A DNA stretch of 64,000 nt from an uncultured Methanobrevibacter sp. (GCF_902764455.1 NZ_CACWVY010000011.1:1-64000); one strand, 5' to 3'; shown: positions 18,323 to 27,149, numbered from the stretch's first letter. The notes: generated from the letters alone by a model not told the origin. Program-made: numbers and translations.

Positions 18323-19084
18323 ATGATTGATACCCATTGCCACATTGATTTTGAAGATTTTGACAAAGACCGTAAGGAAGTAATAAAAAGAGCGCAGGAC
18401 AAACTTGACTATGTTGTTGCATCAGGATACAGCATTGACAGTAACCGTGACGTGTTAAACCTTTCCCAGGAATATAAAGGTTTTATATATCCTACTTTTG
18501 GTTTTCACCCTGTAAGCTCTCAGAACTGCAGCAATGAAGAGCTTGAAAATGCACACAAATATCTTATTGAAAATTTGGACAATATTGTTGCAATCGGCGA
18601 AGTTGGAATGGACTATTATTACGTAACAGACAAGGAGTTGCGGGAAAGACAGCAGGAAATCTTTAGAAGCTTTCTCGACATTGCAAACAAATATGAATTC
18701 CCGATTGTAATGCATGTAAGAGACTGTGAGAAAAAAGCGGTTAACATCATCGAAGACTATGATAATATTCCTTATTTTATTTTCCATTGCTATGGAGGCA
18801 GTTTAAAGACCGCCAAAAGAATCATGAACAGAAACGATTCATATATGAGCTTTTCTACAATGCTGTGCTATTCAAAACATCATCAGGATTTGATTGAAAA
18901 AATAGATCTTGACTATGTTTTAACTGAAACTGACAGTCCATATCTGGCCATGACAAAAGAAGAGCGAAACGAACCTGTTAATGTTGTCAATGCAGTTCAT
19001 AAAATTGCAGAAATCAAAGGCATTGACGTTAATGTTGTTGATGAGATAACCACCAACAACGCAAGAAAAATTTTTAAAATTTAA
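18323..19084 (+). CDS. tatD: TatD family metal-dependent hydrolase
   Basis: TatD enzymes are TIM-barrel metallohydrolases, in bacteria shown to act as DNases and D-aminoacyl-tRNA deacylases. Metal ligands are visible: DTHCHIDFEDFD at 3-14, GEVGMDYYY near 92, PIVMHVRDC near 129, HCYGG near 157, and TETDSPYLA near 208. Its 253 residues are full length. A GGAG site inside the uppS end suggests translational coupling. Its end overlaps the convergent gene at 19081 by 4 bases. Confidence 0.88.
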   Translation: MIDTHCHIDFEDFDKDRKEVIKRAQDKLDYVVASGYSIDSNRDVLNLSQEYKGFIYPTFGFHPVSSQNCSNEELENAHKYLIENLDNIVAIGEVGMDYYYVTDKELRERQQEIFRSFLDIANKYEFPIVMHVRDCEKKAVNIIEDYDNIPYFIFHCYGGSLKTAKRIMNRNDSYMSFSTMLCYSKHHQDLIEKIDLDYVLTETDSPYLAMTKEERNEPVNVVNAVHKIAEIKGIDVNVVDEITTNNARKIFKI

Positions 19085-19449
19085 AAGTGAAGTGTGAAAT
19101 TAAGATTAATTAACACATCATTATTTTCTTTTACCGCTTCGATTTCCAGTTCAAAATCTGTCATGTCTTTTTTTACTAAATTTATTAAATGCCAGTCCAA
19201 AAGAGAATCATTGAGATAAACTATAAACTGATTTCTATCAATTTTTACGGATTTTCTACAGAAGAGCTTAAAAGCATAGAGATATAACTCCAGCCTGAAT
19301 ATCAAATCCTGCCTGTCGCCCTTTCCGTTGATGAAAAATTCCTTCAAATCTTCCTGCAGGATTTTGCCTTCATCACCAGTATCAGCCTGAAATGTTTCCA
19401 TTTCTTTTAAATCATTCATCAACTGCTTTTTTTCCTCATCACTATACAT
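19081..19449 (-). CDS. Hypothetical protein
   Basis: A 122-residue soluble, acidic protein that I do not recognise. It starts with a helical region rich in Lys and Glu (DEEKKQLMNDLKEMETF) and ends in alternating hydrophobic strands (DVLINLNFTLHF). It is adjacent to the similar-sized gene at 19450, with no gap between stop and start. The C-terminal strand patterns are alike (LNFTLHF versus LKFVLKGV), so the two may be distant paralogues that act together. Confidence 0.6.
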   Translation of the reverse strand: MYSDEEKKQLMNDLKEMETFQADTGDEGKILQEDLKEFFINGKGDRQDLIFRLELYLYAFKLFCRKSVKIDRNQFIVYLNDSLLDWHLINLVKKDMTDFELEIEAVKENNDVLINLNFTLHF

Positions 19450-19746
19450 CTAAACACCTTTCAATACGAATTTTAATTTAATAAGACCATAATCGTTTGG
19501 CATAAATGAAATTTCAAATCTGTCAAAACTATCGTCCAGCTTTCTTAAGACGGAGAATTCCAAATCATCAGGAATTAAATGGAGAATGAATGAATCTTCA
19601 CTGATTTCAACATCCAAATCCTCCAGAAGAGGAATTTTCAACTCGGAAATGAACATATATTTATATACTATTAACTCGTAGTCGTTAACCTCTTTACCTG
19701 TTGAAATTATTTCAGCCAGCTCTTCCTGAAGTTTAAAGGAAACCAC
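19450..19746 (-). CDS. Hypothetical protein
   Basis: A 98-residue protein of unknown function, co-directional and abutting the 122-residue gene. It has an N-terminal helix (FKLQEELAEIISTGKEV), then beta-rich sequence (DVEISEDSFILHLIPDDLEF). There are no cysteines or membrane segments. The gene organisation (gap of 22 bases to the upstream carboxymuconolactone decarboxylase family gene) suggests one transcript. Confidence 0.6.
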   Translation of the reverse strand: MVSFKLQEELAEIISTGKEVNDYELIVYKYMFISELKIPLLEDLDVEISEDSFILHLIPDDLEFSVLRKLDDSFDRFEISFMPNDYGLIKLKFVLKGV

Positions 19747-19768
19747 GTCAAAAGTTTCTTTGCTAATC

Positions 19769-20152
19769 CTAATCCCTCACAGGCATCAGTCCACGTTCAG
19801 TGAATACCTCTTTAGCTGCCACAACCCCATTGATAGCTTTTGGAAAACCGCAGTAGGCACACATCTGCATGATAATCTCAACGATTTCAGTTGGGCTGTT
19901 GCCTACATTCAATGCTGCATTAATGTGGTCTTTAAGCTGAGGAACTGTTCCAAGAACAGTCAATGCAGCCACAGTGCATATTTCTCGAGTTTTTAAATCC
20001 ACTTCGTCCCTGGTGTAAATTTCAGAATATGGAAATTCAATTACAAATCTGGACAGATCAGGAGCAATGTCTTCAAGCTCACCAAATATCTCTTCAACTG
20101 ATCTTTGCTGAATATCTTCAATTACTTTTTTACCTTTTTCATATCTTGACAT
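19769..20152 (-). CDS. Carboxymuconolactone decarboxylase family protein
   Basis: A 128-residue AhpD/CMD-fold protein. The core LKTREICTVAALTVLGTVPQ near 66-85 and EIIMQMCAYCGFPKAINGV near 106-124 includes the CXXC pair (CAYC) that gives disulfide reductase activity in AhpD-like members. I chose ATG 20152 because MSRYEKGKKVIEDI is the usual start. The upstream possibility at 20203 would overlap the previous gene by 35 bases. The substrate is unknown; a redox or stress role is likely. Confidence 0.8.
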   Translation of the reverse strand: MSRYEKGKKVIEDIQQRSVEEIFGELEDIAPDLSRFVIEFPYSEIYTRDEVDLKTREICTVAALTVLGTVPQLKDHINAALNVGNSPTEIVEIIMQMCAYCGFPKAINGVVAAKEVFTERGLMPVRD

Positions 20153-20168
20153 ATTATTAACTATATAC

Positions 20169-20666
20169 CTAAACCCATTTAACATTAGCTGTTGTGAAAA
20201 CATAATGGGGTGAAAATACGGGATTGTACAATTTATTTGTTGAAGATGTTGAATTGAAACTGACCGCCAGTGATTTTCTTAAGTTATAGTTTATCCTATC
20301 CCCTATCGAGTCCAGCTCCTTTTTGGAAAAGTCTTTAGAGGAAGTTGCATAAACCTTGAACTGAATCTTTTTCTTGTCATAGTTATGGTCAATTCCTATT
20401 TCGGAATATGAAATATTGACTATTTCAACAGAATATGGACTTAATAAATCTTTTGCTGATTTATCATAATCCGAATAAGTCTGTTTCGGGTAAATTCCAC
20501 TTGATGATGATGCCGCACCATCATTAACGCCGTTTCTTGCTGCAGTCATTGCAATGTTCAGTTCCCGTTCGGAAGCGATGAAAATGGCTGAAAACATTAA
20601 AACAAATATCAAAACACCTGCAACAAGTAAATATTCTGCACTGATTTGTCCTCTGCTTTCTGTCAT
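20169..20666 (-). CDS. Class III signal peptide (pilin-like) protein
   Basis: A 165-residue protein starting MTESRGQISAEYLLVAGVLIF. The QISAEYLL segment (residues 7-14) fits the archaeal class III signal Q-X-S-X-E-Y-X-X-L, which is cut before Gln by an EppA-type peptidase. The hydrophobic helix that follows forms the filament core in such pilins. The exported part is Ser/Tyr-rich and beta-like. Its ATG overlaps the stop of the gene at 20663, so the two are co-translated. A minor pilin or surface filament subunit is likely. Confidence 0.8.
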   Translation of the reverse strand: MTESRGQISAEYLLVAGVLIFVLMFSAIFIASERELNIAMTAARNGVNDGAASSSSGIYPKQTYSDYDKSAKDLLSPYSVEIVNISYSEIGIDHNYDKKKIQFKVYATSSKDFSKKELDSIGDRINYNLRKSLAVSFNSTSSTNKLYNPVFSPHYVFTTANVKWV

Positions 20667-21058
20667 GTTATCACTATTTTGTCCTCATCCGTTTTGGAAA
20701 TCGTGTAAGTTTTGCCGCTGTAGAGATTATATTTTGAATCAATATTCGACAACGGAAACAATGTTTCTCCCTTTTTGCCATCATATTCTATCGTTAACTT
20801 GCTCTTTTCAACAGTTATTTTATAATATCCCACATCTGAAGGTAATGTGACTGATTTTGAGTAACCTTCACCATTGGAATTGACCTGACTTATTTCACTT
20901 GCAACAGTATCGAGAATAATCCTGTGTGCAATATTTTCATCAATATTAAAACTTGATTCGATAGCCGATTGAGATAAAAATAACAATGGAATAGCTATTA
21001 TTAAAATAACAAAGATTGAAAACAAGTATTTTATTGAAATAAAACCTTTATTATCCAT
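20663..21058 (-). CDS. Pilin-like protein with degenerate class III signal
   Basis: A 131-residue protein starting MDNKGFISIKYLFSIFVILI. The layout copies a class III signal peptide (Gly, X, I-S-X-X-Y-L, long hydrophobic helix). However, the expected Gln is Phe6 and the expected Glu is Lys10, so processing may differ or fail. The exported domain is a short beta-rich module (YYKITVEKSKLTIEYDGKK). It is the first gene of a pair with the typical class III protein; a paired minor subunit is the simplest reading. Confidence 0.7.
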   Translation of the reverse strand: MDNKGFISIKYLFSIFVILIIAIPLLFLSQSAIESSFNIDENIAHRIILDTVASEISQVNSNGEGYSKSVTLPSDVGYYKITVEKSKLTIEYDGKKGETLFPLSNIDSKYNLYSGKTYTISKTDEDKIVIT

Positions 21059-21155
21059 ATTTTTAAATTATCTTGAAGATTAATAAAGTTTACTCTAATC
21101 AAAAGTCAATTTTGATGCAAAATTATTAAATAATATTTTAAATAAAAAATTAATC

Positions 21156-21908
21156 ATGAAAGGAAAAGTAATATTCATAGGGGCAGGTCCAGGAGACCCT
21201 GATTTGATAACAGTTAAAGGAAGAAAAGTAATCGAAAATGCTGATGTAATTATTTATGCAGGTTCACTTGTAAACAAAGAAGTGTTGAATCCTGCAAAGG
21301 ACGAATGTGAAATTCACAACAGTGCTTATCTGAATTTAGAAGAAACAGATGCAATAATCACTGAAGCTGTTAATGAAGGCAAACTGGTTGCACGTGTGCA
21401 TACCGGAGATCCGTCCATCTACGGAGCCATCGGGGAACAGATTCGTGAACTTAAAAAACATGACATCGAATATGAAATCATCCCTGGTGTAAGTTCTCTA
21501 TTCGGAACTGCAAGTGTTCTTGAAGCCGAACTGACACTGCCTGAGATTTCACAAAGTGTCATCATAACCCATCCTGAAGGAAGAACACCTAAACCTGCCG
21601 GTGAAAGCCTTGCAAGTTTTTCCAAACACCATGCAACAATGTGTGTCTTTTTAGGAATAGGAATGATTGACAAGGTAGTTGATGAACTGCTTGAAGGTTA
21701 TGAAAAAACCACTCCAGTAGCTGTTGTGAAAAAGGCAACCTGGCCGGACCAGCAAATAATTAGAGGAACCCTCGAGGATATTGCACAAAAAGTTAAAGAT
21801 GCCAATATTACAAAGACTGCAATGATTGTAGTGGGAGATGTATTAGACCCTGGAGACTTTAATGCATCCAAGCTATATGACAAAAACTTCAAACACGAAT
21901 ATCGTTAA
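21156..21908 (+). CDS. cbiF: Cobalt-precorrin-4 C11-methyltransferase
   Basis: This SAM-dependent enzyme methylates C11 of the corrin ring in anaerobic cobamide synthesis; methanogens need cobamide for Mtr and methionine synthase. The motifs are GAGPGDPDLITVKG at 9-22, HTGDPSIYGAIGEQI near 83-97, and EIIPGVSSLFGTASVLEAEL near 111-130. A length of 250 residues is normal. It is a single gene, not in a cob cluster. No ribosome-binding site is visible, so it is probably leaderless. Confidence 0.93.
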   Translation: MKGKVIFIGAGPGDPDLITVKGRKVIENADVIIYAGSLVNKEVLNPAKDECEIHNSAYLNLEETDAIITEAVNEGKLVARVHTGDPSIYGAIGEQIRELKKHDIEYEIIPGVSSLFGTASVLEAELTLPEISQSVIITHPEGRTPKPAGESLASFSKHHATMCVFLGIGMIDKVVDELLEGYEKTTPVAVVKKATWPDQQIIRGTLEDIAQKVKDANITKTAMIVVGDVLDPGDFNASKLYDKNFKHEYR

Positions 21909-21978
21909 AAAAAAATAGGATTTTAAAATCACACCTGTTTGAAAATCATCACCATTATACAAGATTTTTTAAAAATAA

Positions 21979-22434
21979 TTATTCCACTTCCAGCTTGTGC
22001 TCATAGTGAATAGCTATATGACCAATGCCTAAAATTATAGCTGATATTACTAAAGGAATGTTTCTAGCTAAAATTCCCAGAAGCAAAAATGCAAAAACCG
22101 GAAGGGTTGCACCTGCAAGAGGAATTCCCAAAAAGCTGGAGAACATGTCCTGCATTGTTTTTGGACTTCTGAAGTACCGAATCCAGTACAGTTCATACAA
22201 AATCATTGATGCAAAAATGATGATTAAAATTGGATTTAAACTGAATTTAACACCACAGAATAGTGAAAATACAGTGACTAAAATTTCACCTAATCTTTCT
22301 AATGTTAAAAAAAGCTTATTTTCATTTTTTGAGTATTTTTCATAATCCTTAGGAGGATATCTGCTCCATAAAATGTTTGGAACAAAAAGCATTATAAGTA
22401 AAAGCAGAGCTACGAATGAAAACTCAAAATTCAT
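21979..22434 (-). CDS. Hypothetical membrane protein
   Basis: A 151-residue protein with about four transmembrane helices (residues roughly 3-22, 48-70, 66-85 region, 104-145). It starts MNFEFSFVALLLLIMLFVPN, has a short polar loop (YPPKDYEKYSKNENK), and the soluble tail ends HYEHKLEVE. I do not recognise the family. It follows the methionine synthase gene by 13 bases on the same strand and may share its transcript. Confidence 0.6.
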   Translation of the reverse strand: MNFEFSFVALLLLIMLFVPNILWSRYPPKDYEKYSKNENKLFLTLERLGEILVTVFSLFCGVKFSLNPILIIIFASMILYELYWIRYFRSPKTMQDMFSSFLGIPLAGATLPVFAFLLLGILARNIPLVISAIILGIGHIAIHYEHKLEVE

Positions 22435-22447
22435 AATATCATAAAAA

Positions 22448-23392
22448 TTAGCTGTATTTATCCTTAATTTGATTCATAAGCTGCAACTTTTTAAATGCAA
22501 CATCTTTAGGAGCTCTTCTTAAACCGCAATCAGGATCCAAAATCAAATTGTCTTTTCCAACAATATCAATAGCTTTAGTGACAAGATTTTCAATATCGTT
22601 AATGTCATCGACTTCATTGACGGATGAATCAACACATCCGAAACCAACTTTTTTATTTCCAAGAAGTGATGAATTCTTTTCCAAAACGCCAAGATTAACA
22701 TTATTTCCGGCAAATTCAAAATCAAGAATATCCACATTGAACTTTGCTATATCTGCAAATGAGTCATTTAAAAGACCGCAAACATGCATTGCCAATGGTA
22801 TTTCCAATCCTTCACGAAGAATATCAATGGCTTCACGGGCAGTCTTCATGTCAACCATGCCTGTTGAAAGGAAGGGTTCATCCACCTGAATATAAACCGG
22901 GTCTACTTTTTTAGCTATTGCATTTACCTCATGTTTTAAACTGTGAGCCAAATCAATAATTGCATCTTCCTTGTTTTTGTAGAAAAATTGAATTCTGGAA
23001 GAGTGTACAATAGTATTCGGCCCTGTAATTATTCCTTTTACACCTTTACCTTCAGGAATATTTCCACCATAATAATCTTTCATGACCTTTTTAGCATATT
23101 GCAAATCTTTGATTGAAATTTCCTGAACCGGACGTACGATTTTAGAAACAATTACAGTATTTCCATCTTCAATCTTCATTCCTGGAATATATTTTGTAAA
23201 AATAGAAACCATGTCCCCTCTTACCTGACCGTCTGAAATGATATCCACTCCTGCATCAAGCTGAGAGATAACACTGCTTTTGATGGCATCCTTAAAAGGG
23301 TCATGTGCTCCGAAGACACTCAATAATTTATCTTTTGTTGAAGATGGTCCTTTCACTTCAACTGGAAAACTTCCAACGACAGTTGATCTCAT
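22448..23392 (-). CDS. Folate-independent methionine synthase (archaeal MetE core, MesA type)
   Basis: It methylates homocysteine to methionine. Archaeal forms keep only the C-terminal MetE barrel and are thought to take the methyl group from a corrinoid rather than from folate. The 314-residue protein starts RSTVVGSFPVEVKG and has the zinc ligands H203-X-C205 (HVCG) and C289 (DPDCGLR). DEPFLS near 171 matches the family. It overlaps the DUF1894 gene by 4 bases, so it is translationally coupled to two proteins of unknown function. Confidence 0.88.
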   Translation of the reverse strand: MRSTVVGSFPVEVKGPSSTKDKLLSVFGAHDPFKDAIKSSVISQLDAGVDIISDGQVRGDMVSIFTKYIPGMKIEDGNTVIVSKIVRPVQEISIKDLQYAKKVMKDYYGGNIPEGKGVKGIITGPNTIVHSSRIQFFYKNKEDAIIDLAHSLKHEVNAIAKKVDPVYIQVDEPFLSTGMVDMKTAREAIDILREGLEIPLAMHVCGLLNDSFADIAKFNVDILDFEFAGNNVNLGVLEKNSSLLGNKKVGFGCVDSSVNEVDDINDIENLVTKAIDIVGKDNLILDPDCGLRRAPKDVAFKKLQLMNQIKDKYS

Positions 23393-23703
23393 TTTTTATT
23401 ACCCGTGTCTAATTTTCTAATATTTTCAACTTCTTCTTCATCAATCGGCAATTCAACAACTGAAGTTCCGTGACACGGTTTGGTATAAGGTAAAAGTACG
23501 GTTCCTTTTTCATGATTAAAACCTATTGGAATCGGCGGAATGCCAATTACTCTAACACCTAATACTTGATCTCCAGGTTTGATATAAACCAAATCATCTG
23601 CTTTAAATCTGATAATCATTGCACAATCTTTAAAACCTGCTTTTGAAGCATGAATTTCATAATTATCTGATTGTTGAAGATATGTATCTAAACAAAATGA
23701 CAT
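23389..23703 (-). CDS. DUF1894-like protein
   Basis: A 104-residue protein that resembles the small methanogen family DUF1894. It is beta-rich (KPGDQVLGVRVIGIPPIPIG near 45-64) with two Cys (near 4 and 28) and KPCHGTSVVELP near 75-86. I chose ATG 23703, ten bases after AAGGAG, over the TTG at 23733, which lies upstream of that site. It is sandwiched between methionine synthase and the DUF1890 gene with 1-4 base spacing. A helper role in methyl transfer is an inference from position. Confidence 0.65.
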   Translation of the reverse strand: MSFCLDTYLQQSDNYEIHASKAGFKDCAMIIRFKADDLVYIKPGDQVLGVRVIGIPPIPIGFNHEKGTVLLPYTKPCHGTSVVELPIDEEEVENIRKLDTGNKK

Positions 23704-23704
23704 C

Positions 23705-24163
23705 TTATTCAAACTCCTTAATAGCTTTGTCAAATTTAACTTTAATAGGTGAAGGATTATGGAAAGCTCTTACAGAGGCAATTTTAGCATTGCTTCCGCT
23801 TTCTTCAATCATATTAACAAATTCCGCAACTTCATCAGCATCTCTTGAAAAGACCAGTGCAAGAGACTTGGTCTGCAGTATTTGGTCAAATGTGACAAAA
23901 AATGATGCTGCCGCATCCTTGTGGACAAAACCGACCAGCAAATCAAAGTCGCCTTCGTTAATTTCACCCAATAATCTTTCCAAATCTACGAGATTGAGAT
24001 GATACAATTCTTCAGGATCTGATATTTTTACTAATTTTGAAGCAGCAGGGTTAGCTGCAATTGTTACATCATAACCCATTTTTGTTAATTTATTAAAAAC
24101 ATAAACAGCCATTGGAGTTTGTGATGGAGTCTCAGGACATCCAAGTAAAACTAAAGCTTTCAT
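23705..24163 (-). CDS. DUF1890-like protein (MTH777 family)
   Basis: A 152-residue Rossmann-like protein starting MKALVLLGCPETPSQTPMAV, which matches the methanogen family whose member MTH777 has a solved structure but no known function. GYDVTIAANPAA near 30-41 and LLVGFVHKDAAAS near 73-85 are visible. It lacks the D-X-H-X-X-G corrinoid motif. It is the first gene of the DUF1890-DUF1894-methionine synthase set, which I recall being in the same order in Methanothermobacter. Confidence 0.7.
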   Translation of the reverse strand: MKALVLLGCPETPSQTPMAVYVFNKLTKMGYDVTIAANPAASKLVKISDPEELYHLNLVDLERLLGEINEGDFDLLVGFVHKDAAASFFVTFDQILQTKSLALVFSRDADEVAEFVNMIEESGSNAKIASVRAFHNPSPIKVKFDKAIKEFE

Positions 24164-24178
24164 ATATACACCTTCAAT

Positions 24179-25261
24179 TTATTGTCTTGATTTGAGCGAT
24201 ACAGCATTAGCTAAAATTAATGCGCCCATAAATATGAATGTTAAAAGTGCCATACCGTTGATTGTTCTGTTAAATACAAACATACCGATTAAAGCCTGTG
24301 AACAGAATGCTGCTAATGCACCTGTCAATAATACTTCCCTTCCAAGGTATTTTTTATTGTTTTTCTCTCTTCTCTCACGATATATGGTTAAAATCTTAAA
24401 ACCTATCAGTATTGTACCAAGTACAAATACCATTAATCCTATAAGACCTACGTATCCAAAATCGAATCCGTAACCAAAGATACCCGGAAGCATATAATCG
24501 ATTGTATCCTTCTGGTTAACCAGTACACCGAAAAACATCGGGAAAGGTAAACCGAAGAACAGAACTAACTGCATCGGCAGTGTGATATAACCTTCAGCAA
24601 ATGCCGTTCCTTCAGCTCCCCAGTATGAAGCATCGGCACTGTGACCTATCAGTTGAATATTATTTAATACAGTTTTAATACTTGACAGTGAATATTGCTC
24701 AATTCTTGTCAATCTTAACACTGGAGAGAAAATTGTCATTCCGGATACTCTAGCAATTGCCTCCAGAAGCAAGAAACCACCTACACCGGCACCTAAAAGT
24801 ATTAATATTCTTTTACCTGTAATGAATGATTTTTCTCTGAAGGATTTTGAAATAATCAGATAACCTAAGAATAATCCTAATATCCATAATATTAAAAAAG
24901 ACCTGTGCATTAACCCTCCAAAGACTGTAATTCCAACAATGAATAAAATTACAAATCTTCTAAGTGGCCGTATGTCAACACCCGATTCTTTCATTACCTT
25001 CAGCGATGCTAAAGCAGCCACCGCCCCTAAAAGTGCAATCGGACCGAACGGGTGAGTAAATTCTGCCTGACTCGAAGAAATAACCAACAGAACAATATCC
25101 GCTCCAAAAATAACAGTGAACCCTCCGATAAGGAATAGTGATAAAAAAGTCACTACACTTAGGGAAAGTGGAATTAAGTTAAGAATAAAGACCAATGAAA
25201 CAAATAACATTAATCCCATTTCTACAATTAATTGTAAATGATTCTGAGCAATTAATAACAT
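24179..25261 (-). CDS. Polytopic membrane protein of unknown function
   Basis: A 360-residue protein with about nine or ten transmembrane helices and one longer central loop (LTRIEQYSLSSIKTVL, then GHSADASYWGAEG). The frame extends upstream through the tRNA-Ala gene, but ATG 25261 (MLLIAQNHLQLIVEMGLM) is the credible start because the extension is tRNA sequence. The general layout recalls O-antigen polymerase-like or wall-assembly proteins, but no diagnostic motif is visible. It lies between tRNA-Ala and the DUF1890 set. Confidence 0.7.
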   Translation of the reverse strand: MLLIAQNHLQLIVEMGLMLFVSLVFILNLIPLSLSVVTFLSLFLIGGFTVIFGADIVLLVISSSQAEFTHPFGPIALLGAVAALASLKVMKESGVDIRPLRRFVILFIVGITVFGGLMHRSFLILWILGLFLGYLIISKSFREKSFITGKRILILLGAGVGGFLLLEAIARVSGMTIFSPVLRLTRIEQYSLSSIKTVLNNIQLIGHSADASYWGAEGTAFAEGYITLPMQLVLFFGLPFPMFFGVLVNQKDTIDYMLPGIFGYGFDFGYVGLIGLMVFVLGTILIGFKILTIYRERREKNNKKYLGREVLLTGALAAFCSQALIGMFVFNRTINGMALLTFIFMGALILANAVSLKSRQ

Positions 25262-25298
25262 GATTAAATCACAATTTTTCTTTATTTTAAAAAATAAA

Positions 25299-25371
<73 letters not shown>

Positions 25372-25387
25372 ACAAAGATATAAAATT

Positions 25388-25412
25388 AATACCATATAAG
25401 ATATATGGTATT
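25388..25412. promoter_or_regulatory. Palindrome with TATA core upstream of tRNA-Ala
   Basis: Eleven-base perfect arms (aataccatata/tatatggtatt) flank three bases, 17-41 bases upstream of the tRNA 5' end. The TATATA core is at the expected distance for the tRNA promoter. It may also act as a hairpin behind the DUF354 stop. Confidence 0.4.
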
Positions 25413-25426
25413 TTTAATATAAAAAG

Positions 25427-26458
25427 CTATTTACCATTTTTGGCCAAATCATATAAATTATCAATTATGACCTGGAACAAATCATCAGTTTTCAAGTCAA
25501 TTTTTTCATGAGGATTTACAATATAGTCAAGTGCCTTATTTATAACCTCATCAGTATCAACTGACCTGTACATAAGACCATGATTAATATAAAACTGGTC
25601 TACAGATAATGTTTCACCAGGATAACATGAAATGACAGGAGTTTGCAGTAATGCCGCTTCCCTGTTCATTGTTCCACCGGCACCAATAACCAAATCACAT
25701 TTTTTAATTATACTTGAGGTATCAACCGGAGGCTTTAAGATTGAAACATTTTCAATGCCTTCAAAAATTTCTGCTTGTTCCTTGAATCTTGGAAGAACCA
25801 GAATGTTTGCAACATTTTTTAATTCATCCACAATAGGAGATAAAACAGATTTTCTACAATCTGCATCCAAGTAGGATGCAAGAGACGGTTCAGGTCTCAT
25901 TAAAATTGTTTTTTGATGTTTTAAATCCAAATCCAAATCATTGAAAACATTATCATTATATTTAAAACTTTTAAAGTGCATCAGTTCTGAGGTTCCATTA
26001 TATGAAATAATTGTATTCGGATCTGCTCCAAATTTCATAAGTTTCCACATGTCTATGATTTTTGGAGTAATAATTCTGTCACATAAGGGCAATGTTAATT
26101 TATTAGCTGCAAGAGCATGTTCGTTGTCTAAAACGTACAAACTAGGAATTCCTAAACCAAATGAGATTCTAGGAAGTTCTATAGAATGCTTGCTAAGGGC
26201 GACATCAACCCTTTCATCATGTATAATATCTACGAGATTATAAACCCTGGATGTGCTTTCCCTTAACTTGTCGTATAAGCTTACACCATGTTTTCCCACA
26301 GATATGAAGTCAATGTCATACATTTCCATCAATTTATGGATATCACCAAATTGTCTTGCTGTGACAATGACATCCTCACCTTCAGCTTCAAGATACTTAA
26401 TCACATCCTTGAAAAACCTTACGTGAGGTGCATTAGAAATATCAATCCAAACTTTCAT
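25427..26458 (-). CDS. DUF354 family protein (glycosyltransferase-like)
   Basis: A 343-residue archaeal protein starting MKVWIDISNAPHVRFFKDVI, the DUF354 signature. The fold is GT-B-like; GAGGTMNREAALLQTPVIS near 250-268 resembles the nucleotide-sugar binding region of UDP-GlcNAc epimerases and MurG-like enzymes. A role in sugar or wall metabolism is plausible but unproven. It follows hypB by 19 bases on the same strand. Confidence 0.8.
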   Translation of the reverse strand: MKVWIDISNAPHVRFFKDVIKYLEAEGEDVIVTARQFGDIHKLMEMYDIDFISVGKHGVSLYDKLRESTSRVYNLVDIIHDERVDVALSKHSIELPRISFGLGIPSLYVLDNEHALAANKLTLPLCDRIITPKIIDMWKLMKFGADPNTIISYNGTSELMHFKSFKYNDNVFNDLDLDLKHQKTILMRPEPSLASYLDADCRKSVLSPIVDELKNVANILVLPRFKEQAEIFEGIENVSILKPPVDTSSIIKKCDLVIGAGGTMNREAALLQTPVISCYPGETLSVDQFYINHGLMYRSVDTDEVINKALDYIVNPHEKIDLKTDDLFQVIIDNLYDLAKNGK

Positions 26459-26477
26459 AAAACCCCTCTTTAAAATA

Positions 26478-27131
26478 TTAGTTATTCATTGCATCTTCAA
26501 TAACCTTAATAATTTCATCCAATCCAGTACCTTGTTTTAAACTGGATTTAATAACTTTAACATTAGGATTTAATCTTTGAGCATCTGCAACCATCTTATC
26601 TGCATCTGCACCGACTGCATCAGCCAAATCAACTTTATTAATAACGACTACATCGGAGGTCTGGAAAATAATAGGGTGTTTTTCTACAGTGTCATCACCT
26701 TCTGTAACACTAACAACCACGATTCTTAAATGAGAACCAAGTTCAAAGTCCACAGGACAAATCAGATTACCAACATTTTCAATTATTACCATATCCAAAT
26801 CATCCAGCGGCAAGTCTTCAAGACCATGGCCCACCAAATGAGCATCCAAGTGGCACTCTTTGCCTGTATTTAATCCAACAACAGGAACATCATGCTTTTC
26901 AATACGTCCTGCATCAAATTTAGAGATTACATCTCCTGCAAGAACTCCAATTTTATAATCAGTATTGTCAATTATTTCTTCTACAAGAGTTGTTTTACCG
27001 GAACCAATTGCTCCTACAAAATCAACACAAAAAATATCCTTTTCTTCCAGGTTTTTTAAGTTTTTATCAGCTAATTTCTTATTAGCATCCATAATGTTTT
27101 TTTCCATTTCCACATCTGTAATCATATGCAT
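26478..27131 (-). CDS. hypB: Hydrogenase nickel incorporation GTPase HypB
   Basis: HypB is the GTPase that, with HypA, loads nickel into [NiFe] hydrogenases. The motifs are a P-loop GAIGSGKTTLVEE near 40-52, a Cys-His metal site (GKECHLDAHLVG near 90-101), ENVGNLICP near 117, and NKVDLADAVG near 165. A GGAGG site precedes ATG 27131, 18 bases after the hypA stop. The methanogen needs it for F420-reducing, Mvh and energy-converting hydrogenases. Confidence 0.95.
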   Translation of the reverse strand: MHMITDVEMEKNIMDANKKLADKNLKNLEEKDIFCVDFVGAIGSGKTTLVEEIIDNTDYKIGVLAGDVISKFDAGRIEKHDVPVVGLNTGKECHLDAHLVGHGLEDLPLDDLDMVIIENVGNLICPVDFELGSHLRIVVVSVTEGDDTVEKHPIIFQTSDVVVINKVDLADAVGADADKMVADAQRLNPNVKVIKSSLKQGTGLDEIIKVIEDAMNN

Positions 27132-27149
27132 AATAATTCCTCCGTAAAT

